From Clostridia bacterium (GTDB lineage: Bacteria > Bacillota > Clostridia > Oscillospirales > Acutalibacteraceae), in the NCBI GenBank assembly GCA_017517135.1, contig JAFXAK010000024.1:62001-126000 (forward strand): DNA of 64,000 nucleotides, given 5' to 3'. Below the pieces are notes generated by a model. That model did not search any database, was not told the origin of the DNA, and saw only the letters and a list, made by a program, of their open reading frames with translations. How positions within the stretch are numbered: position 1 is the first letter of the stretch; each line of letters starts with the position of its first letter. This document shows positions 29,530-37,220 of the stretch, in pieces. The position numbers and the translations under genes are program-made.

Positions 29530-30387
29530 TTAGTCCTTTCTTTCAATAAGGCTGATTAAATAACGGCCCGTATCGTGCATAAATTTAAGTGCCGAGGGAA
29601 TAAGTGCAGACGGTATATTATACATAAAAGCATCCGCTTCAAATGTAAGGTCACCCTTATATCCTATTTTTGCCAATGCCGCACAAATCTTTTCCCAGTC
29701 AAGGCTTCTTATAAAGGGAACGGTATGATCATCACTTTTATAATTTGTGTCGTGTACATGTAAGCATGTAAGACGCTCGGCACCGAGCCTTTCGATAAAT
29801 TCGGCTTCATCTTCACCGACAAGTCCGCAATGACCGATATCAAGACAAACCGTAAAGTGTTCACGGGGCAGAGAATCGTGATAATCAGCAAGCTCATCGG
29901 GACCTGAGCAGACATTATGTACAATGTACCCTCGTTTTTTGTCGCGTCCCCACATATTTTCGAGAGCAATTTTTACTCCCGCCTGTTTAGCATACGGCAA
30001 CAGAGAATTATACATATTCATATTGAATTCCTTTTTGTTTTCAGGAACAAAAACAGGATGTATAATTATGTTTTTTACTCCCAGAAGACCTGCTATTTCG
30101 ATAGCACGGATAAGCCTGGGGAAAATCATTTCATTATACTCATCATCCCCCACTCTGTATGAAGGAAACGGAGCGTGAGCCTGATTGAAATAAACACCGC
30201 ATTCATCTGCCGCAGCCTTTACCTGTGCTATATATTCCTTGTATCCGTCGGAGAACAGATACTGTGCATTATAATCCTCAAACATTGAAAAATCTATGGC
30301 ATCAAAGCCTGCTGCCGCAATTATTCTTACAGCTTCCGCATCACCGAAACGCTCGGCTGCAACATGGGTTTGTGTGGATAAAATCAT
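29530..30387 (-). CDS. Sugar phosphate isomerase/epimerase, TIM barrel
   Basis: The 285-residue protein belongs to the xylose isomerase-like superfamily: FDAIDFSMF, NIIIHPVFVP, VKIALENMWG, CLDIGHCGLVGE, CLHVHDTN and LTFEADAF are placed as the metal-binding strand ends. The substrate is unknown. ATG 30387 is chosen because GGAGGT lies 7 bp upstream; the frame to 30462 would overlap the preceding gene. It sits between the COG2509-type flavoprotein and the glycosyltransferase. Confidence 0.88.
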   Translation of the reverse strand: MILSTQTHVAAERFGDAEAVRIIAAAGFDAIDFSMFEDYNAQYLFSDGYKEYIAQVKAAADECGVYFNQAHAPFPSYRVGDDEYNEMIFPRLIRAIEIAGLLGVKNIIIHPVFVPENKKEFNMNMYNSLLPYAKQAGVKIALENMWGRDKKRGYIVHNVCSGPDELADYHDSLPREHFTVCLDIGHCGLVGEDEAEFIERLGAERLTCLHVHDTNYKSDDHTVPFIRSLDWEKICAALAKIGYKGDLTFEADAFMYNIPSALIPSALKFMHDTGRYLISLIERKD

Positions 30388-30406
30388 ATTATATACCTCC
30401 GTATTT

Positions 30407-32014
30407 TCAGCAATCGTCTGTTTCGTCAAGCAAAACAGCCTCGGCACATCTGATTCCGTCAACGGCGGCAGAAACTATGCCGCCCGCATATCCTGCACCC
30501 TCACCGCACGGAAAAATACCTTTTATGCTGCTTTGTCTGAATTCATCACGGACTATTCTCACAGGTGATGAGCTTCTGCTTTCGGGAGCAGTCAAAACAG
30601 CCTCAGGTAAAGCATAGCCCGGAAGTTTTTTATCAAAAGCTGTTATTGCCAGAGCGATTGAAGAAGTAACACACTCGGGCAGAACCTTTCTGATATCCGT
30701 CATTTCAACACCTGTGGGACAAGTGGGCTTTACATATCCCAATTTCGCTGACGGACGGTTTTTAAGAAAATCACCTACCGTCTGTGCGGGAGCTGCGTAT
30801 GTTCTGCCGCCCGCGATAAAAGCCGTGCGTTCAATATTTCTCTGAAAGTCAATACCTGCAAGCGGGTGCTTATCCTCAAAATAATCAGGCTCAATTCCAA
30901 CGAGTATTGCAGAGTTTGCATTCTCTCCGTCACGGGCATATTCACTCATACCGTTGACAACAACCATCTCTTCTTCCGAGGACGCACATACAACCGTACC
31001 GCCGGGGCACATACAGAAGGTATATCCTCCCCTGCCGTGCGGCGGATGATTTGCAAGCTTGTAATTCGCCGCACCCAATAAGGGGTTATTCCATTGAGAG
31101 CCGAACATTGCTTTGTTGATAAGCTCCTGCGGATGCTCAATTCTGACACCTACGGAAAATGCCTTCTGTTCCATTTTTATGCCGTGCGAATAAAGCATAT
31201 CAACAGTATCTCTTGCAGAATGACCGATACAAAGTATAAGACAATCGGTCTCCGCATCAATAATATTTCCCGACGGTTCAGAATAAGCAATTCCGTGTAT
31301 ATAACCGTTTGCATAATAAATATCTTTAAGACAGCAGCCGAAACGGACTTCACCGCCGAGACTGATAATTTCATTTCTTATATTCTTTACAACACCTGAA
31401 AGCCTGTCTGTTCCGATATGGGGATGTGCAGAATATAAAATCTGCTCGGGAGCACCGAATTCATAAAGAGTATCAAGCACATACCGACATCTGCTGTCCT
31501 TTATTCCCGTGGTGAGCTTACCGTCAGAAAAAGTCCCGGCACCGCCCTCACCGAACTGTACATTCGATTCGGTATTAAGCTTTTTGCTTGTCCAGAAGCC
31601 GTTTACATCGGCAATTCTTGTGTCAACATCATTTCCGCGTTCAATAACAATTGGATTGAGGCCTGCTCTTGCAAGCAACAATGCGGAAAACATACCTGCA
31701 GGGCCGAAGCCTACAACAATCGGTCTGAACAGAGACCTTCTGCGGTTTTCGGGCATTTCATAATGATACCGTTCACAAAGATGCACTTTGTTCTCAGGAA
31801 AACGGACTGCAATGCTCTCTTCATCACCGTCAAGCTCTACATTGACGGAATATATCATTTTTATGTTATTTTTCTTTCTTGAATCAATGGATTCACGGGC
31901 AATCTCAAAATAAGAAATATAATTTTCTTTCACACCGATAATTTCAGCGGCTTTTTTGAGTATTTCTTCCTTTGTTGCCCCCAACGACATACTTATTTCA
32001 TTTATGCGAAGCAA
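30407..32014 (-). CDS. FAD-dependent oxidoreductase, COG2509 type
   Basis: The 535-residue protein has an N-terminal helical/ferredoxin-like region (residues 1-80) and the FAD Rossmann motif VVGFGPAGMFSALLLARAG near residue 92, then GEGGAGTFSDGKLTTGI, CLILCIGHSARDT, KLANHPPHGRGGYTFCMCPGG and the C-terminal GIFPCGEGAGYAGGIVSAAVDG. These are the conserved features of the uncharacterised COG2509 flavoprotein family. It lies 4 bp after the BaiN-like flavoprotein, forming a flavoprotein pair under the XRE gene. Confidence 0.9.
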   Translation of the reverse strand: MLRINEISMSLGATKEEILKKAAEIIGVKENYISYFEIARESIDSRKKNNIKMIYSVNVELDGDEESIAVRFPENKVHLCERYHYEMPENRRRSLFRPIVVGFGPAGMFSALLLARAGLNPIVIERGNDVDTRIADVNGFWTSKKLNTESNVQFGEGGAGTFSDGKLTTGIKDSRCRYVLDTLYEFGAPEQILYSAHPHIGTDRLSGVVKNIRNEIISLGGEVRFGCCLKDIYYANGYIHGIAYSEPSGNIIDAETDCLILCIGHSARDTVDMLYSHGIKMEQKAFSVGVRIEHPQELINKAMFGSQWNNPLLGAANYKLANHPPHGRGGYTFCMCPGGTVVCASSEEEMVVVNGMSEYARDGENANSAILVGIEPDYFEDKHPLAGIDFQRNIERTAFIAGGRTYAAPAQTVGDFLKNRPSAKLGYVKPTCPTGVEMTDIRKVLPECVTSSIALAITAFDKKLPGYALPEAVLTAPESRSSSPVRIVRDEFRQSSIKGIFPCGEGAGYAGGIVSAAVDGIRCAEAVLLDETDDC

Positions 32015-32018
32015 TTTT

Positions 32019-33278
32019 TTATATCTCCATTACACTTTTTTGTCCTGCAAGATATCCGCTTGAAAACGCCCATTGAAGGTTATAGCCTCCGCAGGTACCG
32101 TCAACATCAGCTATCTCACCGCACACATACATACCCTTTACTTTTTTCAGCTCCAAGGTATTAAAATCTATTTCCTCTGCACTGATTCCGCCTGCGGTAA
32201 CCTGTGCATCATTAAAGCCCTTTACAGAGCTTATTTTATACTTTTTATGCTTTATTGCATTGACAAGCTTATCAAACGCTCCCTGATTAATACATTTCAC
32301 ACTTTTTTCTATGCTCAGAGAACAGTCGCTCATCAATGTAGCGCCCAGTCTTTTAGGCATAAGCCCTGCAAGGAGCATTTCTCCCGGCATTTCGGGGTTA
32401 TTGCGGGCAAAAGACAGCAGAAACTGCTTTAATTCTTCATCACTCACAGACACGGCACTGTCAACAACAGCAAAAACATCCTTACCTTTATTCAATAAAA
32501 GTTGTTCTGATGCTGCTCTTGAAACCTGCATAGACGGTATACCCGAAAGACCGTATTCCGTATACTGAATTTCTCCGCTTGCACGAAGCAGCGGTTTTCC
32601 TGCACATTTAATTGCAATTTCACCGTCTGCTCTTATTCCTTTCAAGGCTTTAGTGAAATTTTCAACACACAAGGCAGTTAAGGCAGGAAATATCGGGGTT
32701 GTTTTAATATTAAACGGCTTGAGCAGTTCAAATCCGCTTCCGTCACTGCCGTGAACAGAAGCAGCCTTACCGCCTGTTGAAATAATACAGGCATCTGCAA
32801 AAAATTCATCATTAAGCAAAAAACCTCTTGCAGTTTTTTTAAGGGATACTATTTTTGTGTCACAAACAACATTTATTTTAAGTCTGAGCAATTCATAGCG
32901 TAAAACATCAAGCACACTTGCTGCCTGATTGCTTAAAGGATATACTCTTCCCGCAAAATCTGTTTTTACTTTCAGACCGAGTTCCTCGAGAAAAGCAATA
33001 AGTGCATTATTGTCAAAATGCTCATATACACCGAAGAACAAATCTTTACTGCCGAAATAACAATTAGGACTGATATTTGTGTTTGTAATATTACATCTGC
33101 CGTTTCCCGTAACAAGAATTTTTTTACCTACTCTGGGATTGGCTTCGTAAATACTGATATTTATTTTTTTATTGTTTTTCTGTGCAGTTCTTGCCGCTGA
33201 AATTGCCGCGACAAGACCTGATGCTCCGCCGCCTATAACGGCAAGAGAAAAAACACCTTTATTGTCTGAAAAACTCAT
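32019..33278 (-). CDS. BaiN/YhiN (HI0933)-type NAD(P)/FAD-dependent oxidoreductase
   Basis: The 419-residue protein has LAVIGGGASGLVAAISAA (FAD-binding), the diagnostic GNGRCNITNTN, GRVYPLSNQAASVLDVL and the closing KGMYVCGEIADVDGTCGGYNLQWAFSSG. The family includes BaiN of bile-acid dehydroxylating Clostridia and aminoacetone-oxidase-annotated proteins; most members have no proven substrate. Its start overlaps the stop of the upstream XRE gene (position 33278), implying coupled translation. Confidence 0.9.
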   Translation of the reverse strand: MSFSDNKGVFSLAVIGGGASGLVAAISAARTAQKNNKKINISIYEANPRVGKKILVTGNGRCNITNTNISPNCYFGSKDLFFGVYEHFDNNALIAFLEELGLKVKTDFAGRVYPLSNQAASVLDVLRYELLRLKINVVCDTKIVSLKKTARGFLLNDEFFADACIISTGGKAASVHGSDGSGFELLKPFNIKTTPIFPALTALCVENFTKALKGIRADGEIAIKCAGKPLLRASGEIQYTEYGLSGIPSMQVSRAASEQLLLNKGKDVFAVVDSAVSVSDEELKQFLLSFARNNPEMPGEMLLAGLMPKRLGATLMSDCSLSIEKSVKCINQGAFDKLVNAIKHKKYKISSVKGFNDAQVTAGGISAEEIDFNTLELKKVKGMYVCGEIADVDGTCGGYNLQWAFSSGYLAGQKSVMEI

Positions 33279-33673
33279 TATTCGTTTTCTCCCTCGGAAA
33301 GCTCCTTCTGTATAAATTCTCTGAGCTCCTGAGATTTACCCATCAGCTTCATCATACGGTAAAAAGCAACAAACTCGCGTTCATCCTTATCAAGATCTCC
33401 CATTGTGTCACCGTGGTCTCTTCTGCAATTTTTCTGATCGAAAACAGACTCGGAGCGCAGCATATAGCTTACAGGCTCATCAAATAGAAGCCAGGAATCT
33501 TCGACTTTCAGGATCTGCGACATTTTTATTCCGATAGAATATGGAGGCTCAGTTTTTCCTTTTTCATATGCTGCATAAGTTGCCCGTTCAATATGAAGCA
33601 AATCAGCCATCTGCTGCTGAGAAAAACCGTTAGCGACACGAGCATCTTTCAGCTTATCTTTAGCCCTGTACAT
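33278..33673 (-). CDS. XRE-family transcriptional regulator
   Basis: A helix-turn-helix of the Cro/C1 type fills residues 3-60 (LKDARVANGFSQQQMADLLHI, ATYAAYEKGKTEPP). The remaining 70 residues carry a mostly charged helical tail, for 131 residues in all. ATG 33673 is preferred over 33700 because GAGGT lies 10 bp before it. Upstream lie a sigma-A-like promoter and a near-perfect palindrome at the predicted transcription start, so autoregulation is likely. Its stop overlaps the BaiN-like start. Confidence 0.88.
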   Translation of the reverse strand: MYRAKDKLKDARVANGFSQQQMADLLHIERATYAAYEKGKTEPPYSIGIKMSQILKVEDSWLLFDEPVSYMLRSESVFDQKNCRRDHGDTMGDLDKDEREFVAFYRMMKLMGKSQELREFIQKELSEGENE

Positions 33674-33704
33674 AATCAGACATACCTCACATAAAAACAA
33701 AAAA

Positions 33705-33732
33705 ACTTTGAGTATATAAAAATACCCAAAGT
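33705..33732. promoter_or_regulatory. Palindrome at the predicted start site of the XRE-flavoprotein operon
   Basis: ACTTTGAGTAT and ATACCCAAAGT are inverted with one mismatch and a 6-bp centre. The palindrome overlaps the expected transcription start 7 bp after the -10 box, as an autoregulatory operator would. It is followed by a T run on the minus strand, so it could also terminate the upstream XRE transcript. Confidence 0.55.
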
Positions 33733-33733
33733 A

Positions 33734-33762
33734 ATAATATCACAATAAAACAATTATTGCAA
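33734..33762 (-). promoter_or_regulatory. Promoter of the XRE-flavoprotein operon
   Basis: TTGCAA (33762-33757) and TATTAT (33739-33734) are 17 bp apart on the minus strand. Confidence 0.6.
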
Positions 33763-33765
33763 CTG

Positions 33766-34026
33766 TTAATCTTCAATTCCGAGAAGCCACATTACACTGA
33801 CACCGAGCACATCAGCAAGAGCAACTATCTCATAATCAAACACGCTTCTGACCTGTCCTTCAAGCTTTGACAAGCCCGATGAATTGATTTCAACGCCTCT
33901 TATCTGAAGCTGTACCAACAAATCCTTTTGCTTCATACCGATTTCCTTGCGTCTTTTTTCAACCCGTTCTCCTATGATATTTTTTGTACCCAATTCAAGC
34001 TTTCTTATTCTCACTTTTTTCACCAT
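33766..34026 (-). CDS. XRE-family transcriptional regulator, divergent from pncB
   Basis: The 86-residue protein is little more than a Cro/C1 helix-turn-helix (IIGERVEKRRKEIGMKQKDLL, ISSGLSKLEG in the form INSSGLSKLEG) plus a short C-terminal stretch (YEIVALADVLGVSVMWLLG) typical of small XRE regulators. The promoter upstream is a perfect-spacing TTGACA/TATTAT, which places the transcript start only a few bases before ATG 34026. The mRNA may therefore be leaderless, or translation may begin at GTG 34014. The 34074 frame would start inside the promoter and is rejected. Confidence 0.82.
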   Translation of the reverse strand: MVKKVRIRKLELGTKNIIGERVEKRRKEIGMKQKDLLVQLQIRGVEINSSGLSKLEGQVRSVFDYEIVALADVLGVSVMWLLGIED

Positions 34027-34036
34027 CCTGCTTAAT

Positions 34037-34065
34037 ATAATAGCATAACACAGCTTTATTGTCAA
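34037..34065 (-). promoter_or_regulatory. Sigma-A promoter of the small XRE gene
   Basis: Consensus TTGACA (34065-34060) and TATTAT (34042-34037) are 17 bp apart; the -35 box lies inside the first copy of the 25-bp tandem repeat. Confidence 0.8.
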
Positions 34066-34109
34066 ACAAATCACATTTTTGAAATGTCAAACAAATCACA
34101 TTTTTGAAA
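34060..34109. repeat. Perfect 25-bp tandem repeat, two copies
   Basis: Copies at 34060-34084 and 34085-34109 are identical. Each begins TGTCAAACAAATC and ends CATTTTTGAAA, so each has inverted TCAAA/TTTGA ends. The array covers the -35 box of the XRE promoter and stops 5 bp before the -35 of the divergent pncB promoter, which suggests paired operator sites. Confidence 0.85.
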
Positions 34110-34113
34110 AGGA

Positions 34114-34142
34114 TTGATTAATACATTTTTTTGTGCTAAAAT
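34114..34142 (+). promoter_or_regulatory. Sigma-A-like promoter of pncB
   Basis: TTGATT (34114-34119) and TAAAAT (34137-34142) are 17 bp apart, 42 bp before the start codon. Confidence 0.7.
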
Positions 34143-34183
34143 ATTTTTATTACATTGTTTTGTCGGGAAGGACTGATAATTAA

Positions 34184-35629
34184 ATGGAAAATATTTCTAT
34201 GAACAAATGCGACCTGCTTTTTGATTTTTACGAAATTGCTCAGTCAAACGGTTTCTTTGCAAACGGCATAGATGAAACTGTTGTGTGGTTCGATATGTTT
34301 TACAGACCTGCAAAGGAGCTGGGCGGATTTTGTATAATGGCAGGTGTTGAAACCTTTGCTCAGTATATAAAAAATCTCAAATTCAGCGAAGAAGATCTGG
34401 AATTTCTCAAAAGCAAGGGAATGGGCGCTGAGTTTATTGACTATCTGAGAAACTTCAGCTTCACCTGTGATATATGGGCTGTTCCCGAAGGCACTCCGAT
34501 TTTTGCAAATGAGCCTGTTATTAAAGTACACGGGCCGATAATTCAGGCACAGATGCTTGAAACAATAATTCTTCTTACGGTAAATCATCAGTCTCTCATT
34601 GCAACAAAGGCAAACAGAATTGTAAGAGCTGCACAGGGCCGTGAAATAATAGAATACGGCTCACGCAGAGCACACGGAATTGCAGCAGCGCTCAACGGTG
34701 CAAGAAGTGCATATATAGGCGGTTGCTGTGAAACCACCAATGTAAGTGCATCAAAGCAGTATTCTATCCCCCTTTTCGGCTCTATGAGCCACACCTGGGT
34801 TCATATGTTTGACAGCGAGTATGAAGCCTTCACCGCTTTTGCAAAGCTCTATCCCGACGACTGTGTTCTTCTCATTGATACTTATGACACAATGGATAAA
34901 GGTCTACCCAATGCAATCAAAGCCTTCAACGATGTTCTTGTTCCTATGAACAAGCGTCCCAAGGGTGTGCGTATTGACAGCGGTGACCTTGCTTATCTTT
35001 CAAAGAAAATAAGACGCGTACTCAACGAAGCGGGCTTCCCTGACTGCAATATCTATGCCTGCAACTCACTTGACGAGTATATTATCAGAGATATGCTTCA
35101 GAACGGTGCGAGAATAGACAGCTTCCTTGTCGGTGAAAGACTTATAACCTCTGCATCAAATCCTGTTATGAACGGTGTTTACAAGCTTTCCGCAGTTGAA
35201 AAGGACTCTCGGATTATCCCCAAAATAAAAATTTCGGAAAATGTTTCCAAAATAACAACACCCTACCCCAAGCTTTTATGGAGATTGTTTGACAATGAAA
35301 CGGGAAAAGCCATTGCAGATGTTCTGACAATGGAGGATGAAGACCTGTCCGATTGCAATGAATACGAGCTTTTCGATCCCGATTACACCTGGAAAAAGAA
35401 AACCGTAAGCAATTTTGTGGCAAGGCAATTGCTTGTCAAGATTTTTGATAACGGCAAGCTCATATATTCCTTCCCGTCTCCTAAGGAGATAAGAAATTAC
35501 TGTGCCGAACAGATAGACACGCTTTGGGAAGAGGTTGTCCGCTTTGAATATCCCCATAACTATTATGTTGATTTATCACAGAAGCTATGGAATAAAAAAC
35601 ACGAGCTTATAGACGAATGCTTCAATTAA
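34184..35629 (+). CDS. pncB: Nicotinate phosphoribosyltransferase
   Basis: PncB converts nicotinate and PRPP to nicotinate mononucleotide in NAD salvage. The 481-residue protein has the family motifs EYGSRRAHG, GGCCETTNVSAS, LLIDTYDTM (the phosphoribosyltransferase core) and KGVRIDSGDLAYLSKKIR. A GGAAGGA ribosome site lies 10 bp before ATG 34184. It is monocistronic with a strong terminator at 35636-35674, and diverges from a small XRE gene across the 25-bp tandem repeat, so NAD salvage may be under that regulator. Confidence 0.96.
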   Translation: MENISMNKCDLLFDFYEIAQSNGFFANGIDETVVWFDMFYRPAKELGGFCIMAGVETFAQYIKNLKFSEEDLEFLKSKGMGAEFIDYLRNFSFTCDIWAVPEGTPIFANEPVIKVHGPIIQAQMLETIILLTVNHQSLIATKANRIVRAAQGREIIEYGSRRAHGIAAALNGARSAYIGGCCETTNVSASKQYSIPLFGSMSHTWVHMFDSEYEAFTAFAKLYPDDCVLLIDTYDTMDKGLPNAIKAFNDVLVPMNKRPKGVRIDSGDLAYLSKKIRRVLNEAGFPDCNIYACNSLDEYIIRDMLQNGARIDSFLVGERLITSASNPVMNGVYKLSAVEKDSRIIPKIKISENVSKITTPYPKLLWRLFDNETGKAIADVLTMEDEDLSDCNEYELFDPDYTWKKKTVSNFVARQLLVKIFDNGKLIYSFPSPKEIRNYCAEQIDTLWEEVVRFEYPHNYYVDLSQKLWNKKHELIDECFN

Positions 35630-35635
35630 TTTTTC

Positions 35636-35674
35636 AGCAGGTGTAAAAACGAAAAATTTTTACACCTGCTTTTC
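35636..35674 (+). terminator. Terminator after pncB
   Basis: A long stem AGCAGGTGTAAAAA/TTTTTACACCTGCT with a short loop precedes a plus-strand T run 7 bp after the stop codon. Confidence 0.85.
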
Positions 35675-36853
35675 TTATGTCGTCTGCTGTTCCTCTACCT
35701 CAAAAACAAGCTCCTGAACAATATCCTCTTCACAGGTATATTTACTTTCAATTTTTATCTGATTGCTTATATTGTATGAAGCGGAAGCATCAACAATAAG
35801 CGTGTCTGCCAATACCTCAGCAGCCTTTAGTGCAAAATCGTTAAGGCAAATCAGTCTGCCCTGTTCTTCTGTTAAAGAAATCTCAGCAGCTACTGTATCT
35901 CTTGACGATTGCCTTATAATTCCCAACGGAAAAACCGTGTTTTTTGTGTCTGCCAGATATTTGTTTTCATATACATCCGTACCGTTATAAGCAAACCACA
36001 ATGGAATTTTCAAGCCAAAGAGATAAAACAGATATCTGTCCGAAATACCGGTTAACTTATACGCACTTATATTCAATGCATTACTTGTACTTATAACGGT
36101 TGAGGTTCTTGCAACAACCAAAGCCTTTGCGTGCACATATCTTACAGTATTATCCTTAAGAACCTCAACGCCGCTGACAAGCAAATCCCCTTTTACAACG
36201 GGCATCCCCACTCCGACAACACCGTCACCCTCAAGGACATCAAAACGCACTATTTCGCCGTCCTTTGCCGCAATAAGATTTGTGTATTGCTTTTCATCGG
36301 TTATTTCAGGTGCAGCCACTCCTTCTGTTATATCAACAAAAATCTTACAGCCGAAAATATTTACGGTAGCCAGAATAACCCCGTCGAGCTGTTCACAAAG
36401 TTCAAGCTCAACAGCTTTACAGTCTATATTTTCTGTAAAGCTGCCAACCTTTACATTGTTTTCATTCAGCACTTCAATTATATCATATCTGCTTACGGCT
36501 TCATTACCGGAGATTTCAACACTCCAGACAACAGAAGTCATAAACAGGAACAAAACAAAGGCTGTCAGTAAGCCGATAGGTATACCGAGTCTGAACCTGT
36601 AACGGGCAAGCATATACGGTAAACCTGCTCTTTTATCAATATGTACTGCCATTCCTGCTTTTTTCGCACAGTCAAACACAACAGAAAGATTTTCTTTTCT
36701 TGCAACGGCGGTAATTGAGCCTTTAACGGCAGAAACACCGAAAAGCGGGACATCTCTTTTTTTACATTCCCTGAAAAATGTTTCAGGGAAACCGTCTGTT
36801 ACACTAAAATTTACATACCCTTTTGCGATACGTTCAATTTTTTCGAGTTGCAC
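35675..36853 (-). CDS. yqfD: Sporulation protein YqfD
   Basis: YqfD is a sigma-E-controlled membrane protein of spore formation. The 392-residue protein has an N-terminal soluble domain, one membrane helix at about 89-110 (GIPIGLLTAFVLFLFMTSVV), and a long extracytoplasmic domain opening with VWSVEISGNEAVSRYDII, with family segments VNIFGCKIFVDITEG and LIAAKDGEIVRFDVLEGDGVV. It follows yqfC by 11 bp in the conserved yqfC-yqfD order. Confidence 0.93.
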   Translation of the reverse strand: MQLEKIERIAKGYVNFSVTDGFPETFFRECKKRDVPLFGVSAVKGSITAVARKENLSVVFDCAKKAGMAVHIDKRAGLPYMLARYRFRLGIPIGLLTAFVLFLFMTSVVWSVEISGNEAVSRYDIIEVLNENNVKVGSFTENIDCKAVELELCEQLDGVILATVNIFGCKIFVDITEGVAAPEITDEKQYTNLIAAKDGEIVRFDVLEGDGVVGVGMPVVKGDLLVSGVEVLKDNTVRYVHAKALVVARTSTVISTSNALNISAYKLTGISDRYLFYLFGLKIPLWFAYNGTDVYENKYLADTKNTVFPLGIIRQSSRDTVAAEISLTEEQGRLICLNDFALKAAEVLADTLIVDASASYNISNQIKIESKYTCEEDIVQELVFEVEEQQTT

Positions 36854-36864
36854 TCCTGATTCTC

Positions 36865-37149
36865 CTATCTGATTTTACAAAATTCAATTCCGCTTATTTT
36901 ACCGCAGATATTGGTAAAGTTACGGGAAAAATTATTTATTTTAAGATTCTCCCCAATCACATTTATCAAATATCTGTCCGTTTCAACAATTATTCTTCCG
37001 GTATCATATTCGGACATATCCTTACAGCCGTGAATACAAATCTCATCCTCGCTGTTTATTTCAAAAGAGAAGTTCTCAAATGCCCGTAAATCTGTATATG
37101 AGCTTATTTTATTTATAAAACTATGTATTTTTCCGTTTATAGCTTTCAT
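36865..37149 (-). CDS. yqfC: Sporulation protein YqfC
   Basis: The 94-residue protein is a small sporulation-associated protein with the pattern FENFSFEINSEDEICIHGCKDMSEYDTGRIIV and NNFSRN, typical of YqfC. A strong GGAGG ribosome site precedes ATG 37149. No convincing sigma-E promoter could be fixed by eye in the 70 bp shared with divergent ylbJ. Confidence 0.9.
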   Translation of the reverse strand: MKAINGKIHSFINKISSYTDLRAFENFSFEINSEDEICIHGCKDMSEYDTGRIIVETDRYLINVIGENLKINNFSRNFTNICGKISGIEFCKIR

Positions 37150-37220
37150 TGAGTTTTTCCTCCTGTAAATAACTATGTAAGCGTATCATTTTATAGTACT
37201 GTGAATCATAAGCATATATT

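Noticed and set aside
37150-37220. Sigma-E promoters for yqfC and ylbJ
   Set aside because: Expected from the family, but no pair of boxes with correct spacing could be fixed by eye.
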